Source: CAZDHT01 sp964505325
GTDB taxonomy: Bacteria; Planctomycetota; PUPC01
NCBI GenBank assembly: GCA_964505325.1
Contig: CAZDHT010000319.1
Span: 1-5,187 of the forward strand
Length of the DNA stretch: 5,187 bases
Direction of reading: 5' to 3'
Position numbers and translations under genes: made by a program. How positions within the stretch are numbered: the stretch's first letter is position 1; every line of letters begins with the position of its first letter. Positions 4,787 through 5,187 of the stretch are shown one piece after another. A model generated the notes under the pieces. That model saw only the letters and a program-made list of their open reading frames with translations, was not told the origin of the DNA and made no database searches.

Positions 4787-5187
4787 ATGGACGCGAAGCA
4801 ACTGTATGACGAATACCTGATCACGTCGATGGTCGCCGGGTTCCAGCCAGTGGTGGTCGAGGAGGCGCACGGCTGCACGGTGGTGGGCGCGGACGGCAAG
4901 GAGTATATCGACTGCTTCGCCGGCATCGCCGTGTGCAACGCGGGGCACGGTCATCCGAAGGTGCTCGCCGCCGCGAAGGAGCAGATGGACAAGCTGGTCC
5001 ACTGCTGCACGTATGTCTACTACAACCCGCGTGCGGCGGAGCTGGCAGAGAAGCTCGCCGAGGTCACGCCGGGCAAGCTCCAGAAGACGTTTTTGGGCAA
5101 CAGCGGTGCCGAGGCCATTGAGGGGGCCATGCGCCTCGCCAAGCAGCACACCGAGCGGCGCGAGGTGGTGGCCCTCACCATGAGCTT
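4787..5187 (+). CDS. Class-III pyridoxal-phosphate aminotransferase, N-terminal part (runs off right edge)
   Basis: The frame opens at ATG 4787, 6 nt after a strong GGGAGG (4775-4780), and stays open for 133 complete codons to the window edge. Family features are DGKEYIDCFAGIAVCNAGHG (36-55) leading into HPKV, then VHCCTYVYYNPRAAELAEKL (71-90), and NSGAEAIEGAMRLAK (105-119), whose Ser-Gly-Ala segment contributes to binding the cofactor phosphate. The last residues ALTMS plus TT fit the family's continuation into FHGRT. The PLP-binding lysine lies beyond the window. Class-III enzymes include 4-aminobutyrate, beta-alanine, ornithine and alanine-glyoxylate aminotransferases. The neighbouring mmsA-type gene makes an omega-amino acid such as beta-alanine or aminoisobutyrate the most attractive donor, since the resulting semialdehyde would be the dehydrogenase substrate. 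That link is inference. The family usually runs to roughly 430-450 residues, so about two thirds of the protein is missing here. Confidence 0.85.
   Translation, partial: MDAKQLYDEYLITSMVAGFQPVVVEEAHGCTVVGADGKEYIDCFAGIAVCNAGHGHPKVLAAAKEQMDKLVHCCTYVYYNPRAAELAEKLAEVTPGKLQKTFLGNSGAEAIEGAMRLAKQHTERREVVALTMS

Noticed and set aside
3160..4938. A 592-codon open frame on the minus strand covering the whole aldehyde dehydrogenase gene
   Set aside because: It mirrors the high-GC third-position bias of the plus-strand gene. Its product is rich in Arg, His, Asp and Leu with no recognisable domain, while the plus strand encodes a complete enzyme with catalytic motifs.
4646..5149. A 167-codon minus-strand frame opposite the aminotransferase start
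   Set aside because: The plus strand carries a GGGAGG site, a class-III aminotransferase N-terminus and an uninterrupted frame to the edge. The reverse frame is a composition artefact.

Overview
The window reads as part of a GC-rich bacterial chromosome, most likely a planctomycete or a relative. That placement is an inference. It rests on strongly G/C-ending codons in the catabolic genes, on spacers filled with degenerate tandem heptamers, and on the flavour of the aldehyde dehydrogenase and of the integrase-type N-terminus at the left edge. No rRNA, tRNA or marker gene is present to confirm it.

Left part (1-1924, genes on the minus strand): a probable start of an integrase-core transposase runs off the left edge (1-70). 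It is followed by about 220 bp of unassigned sequence, which includes a short coding-looking scrap. Next comes a compact two-gene module transcribed leftwards: tcmP (1924-1043, three-Cys-motif partner protein, methyltransferase-like) and, 4 nt after its stop, a Gp37/Gp68 (DUF5131) protein with a C-x6-C-x2-C motif (1038-295). This pair is known from phages and from sporadic bacterial loci, and its biochemical role is not established. The module is visibly less GC-rich than its neighbours, and with the adjacent transposase start it looks acquired.

Middle (1925-2089): a short divergent control region with plausible back-to-back sigma-70-like promoters, one for tcmP and one for the gene to the right.

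Right part (2090-5187, plus strand): three metabolic genes, namely an NAD-type short-chain dehydrogenase, a methylmalonate/malonate-semialdehyde dehydrogenase (CoA-acylating, mmsA type), and the first 133 codons of a class-III aminotransferase that is cut by the window edge. An aminotransferase plus mmsA would convert beta-alanine or a related omega-amino acid to a semialdehyde and then to acetyl-CoA or propionyl-CoA. The dehydrogenase could act on a related alcohol or sugar acid, but its link to the pathway is weaker because a 350-bp spacer separates it.

The spacers at 2843-3192 and 4681-4786 hold eight tracts of degenerate short tandem repeats. Seven have a 7-bp period, in several sequence families and in both orientations, and one has a 6-bp period. 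The CTGATAG family recurs in both spacers. This repeat layer and the tcmP/DUF5131 module are the two things most worth a second look.
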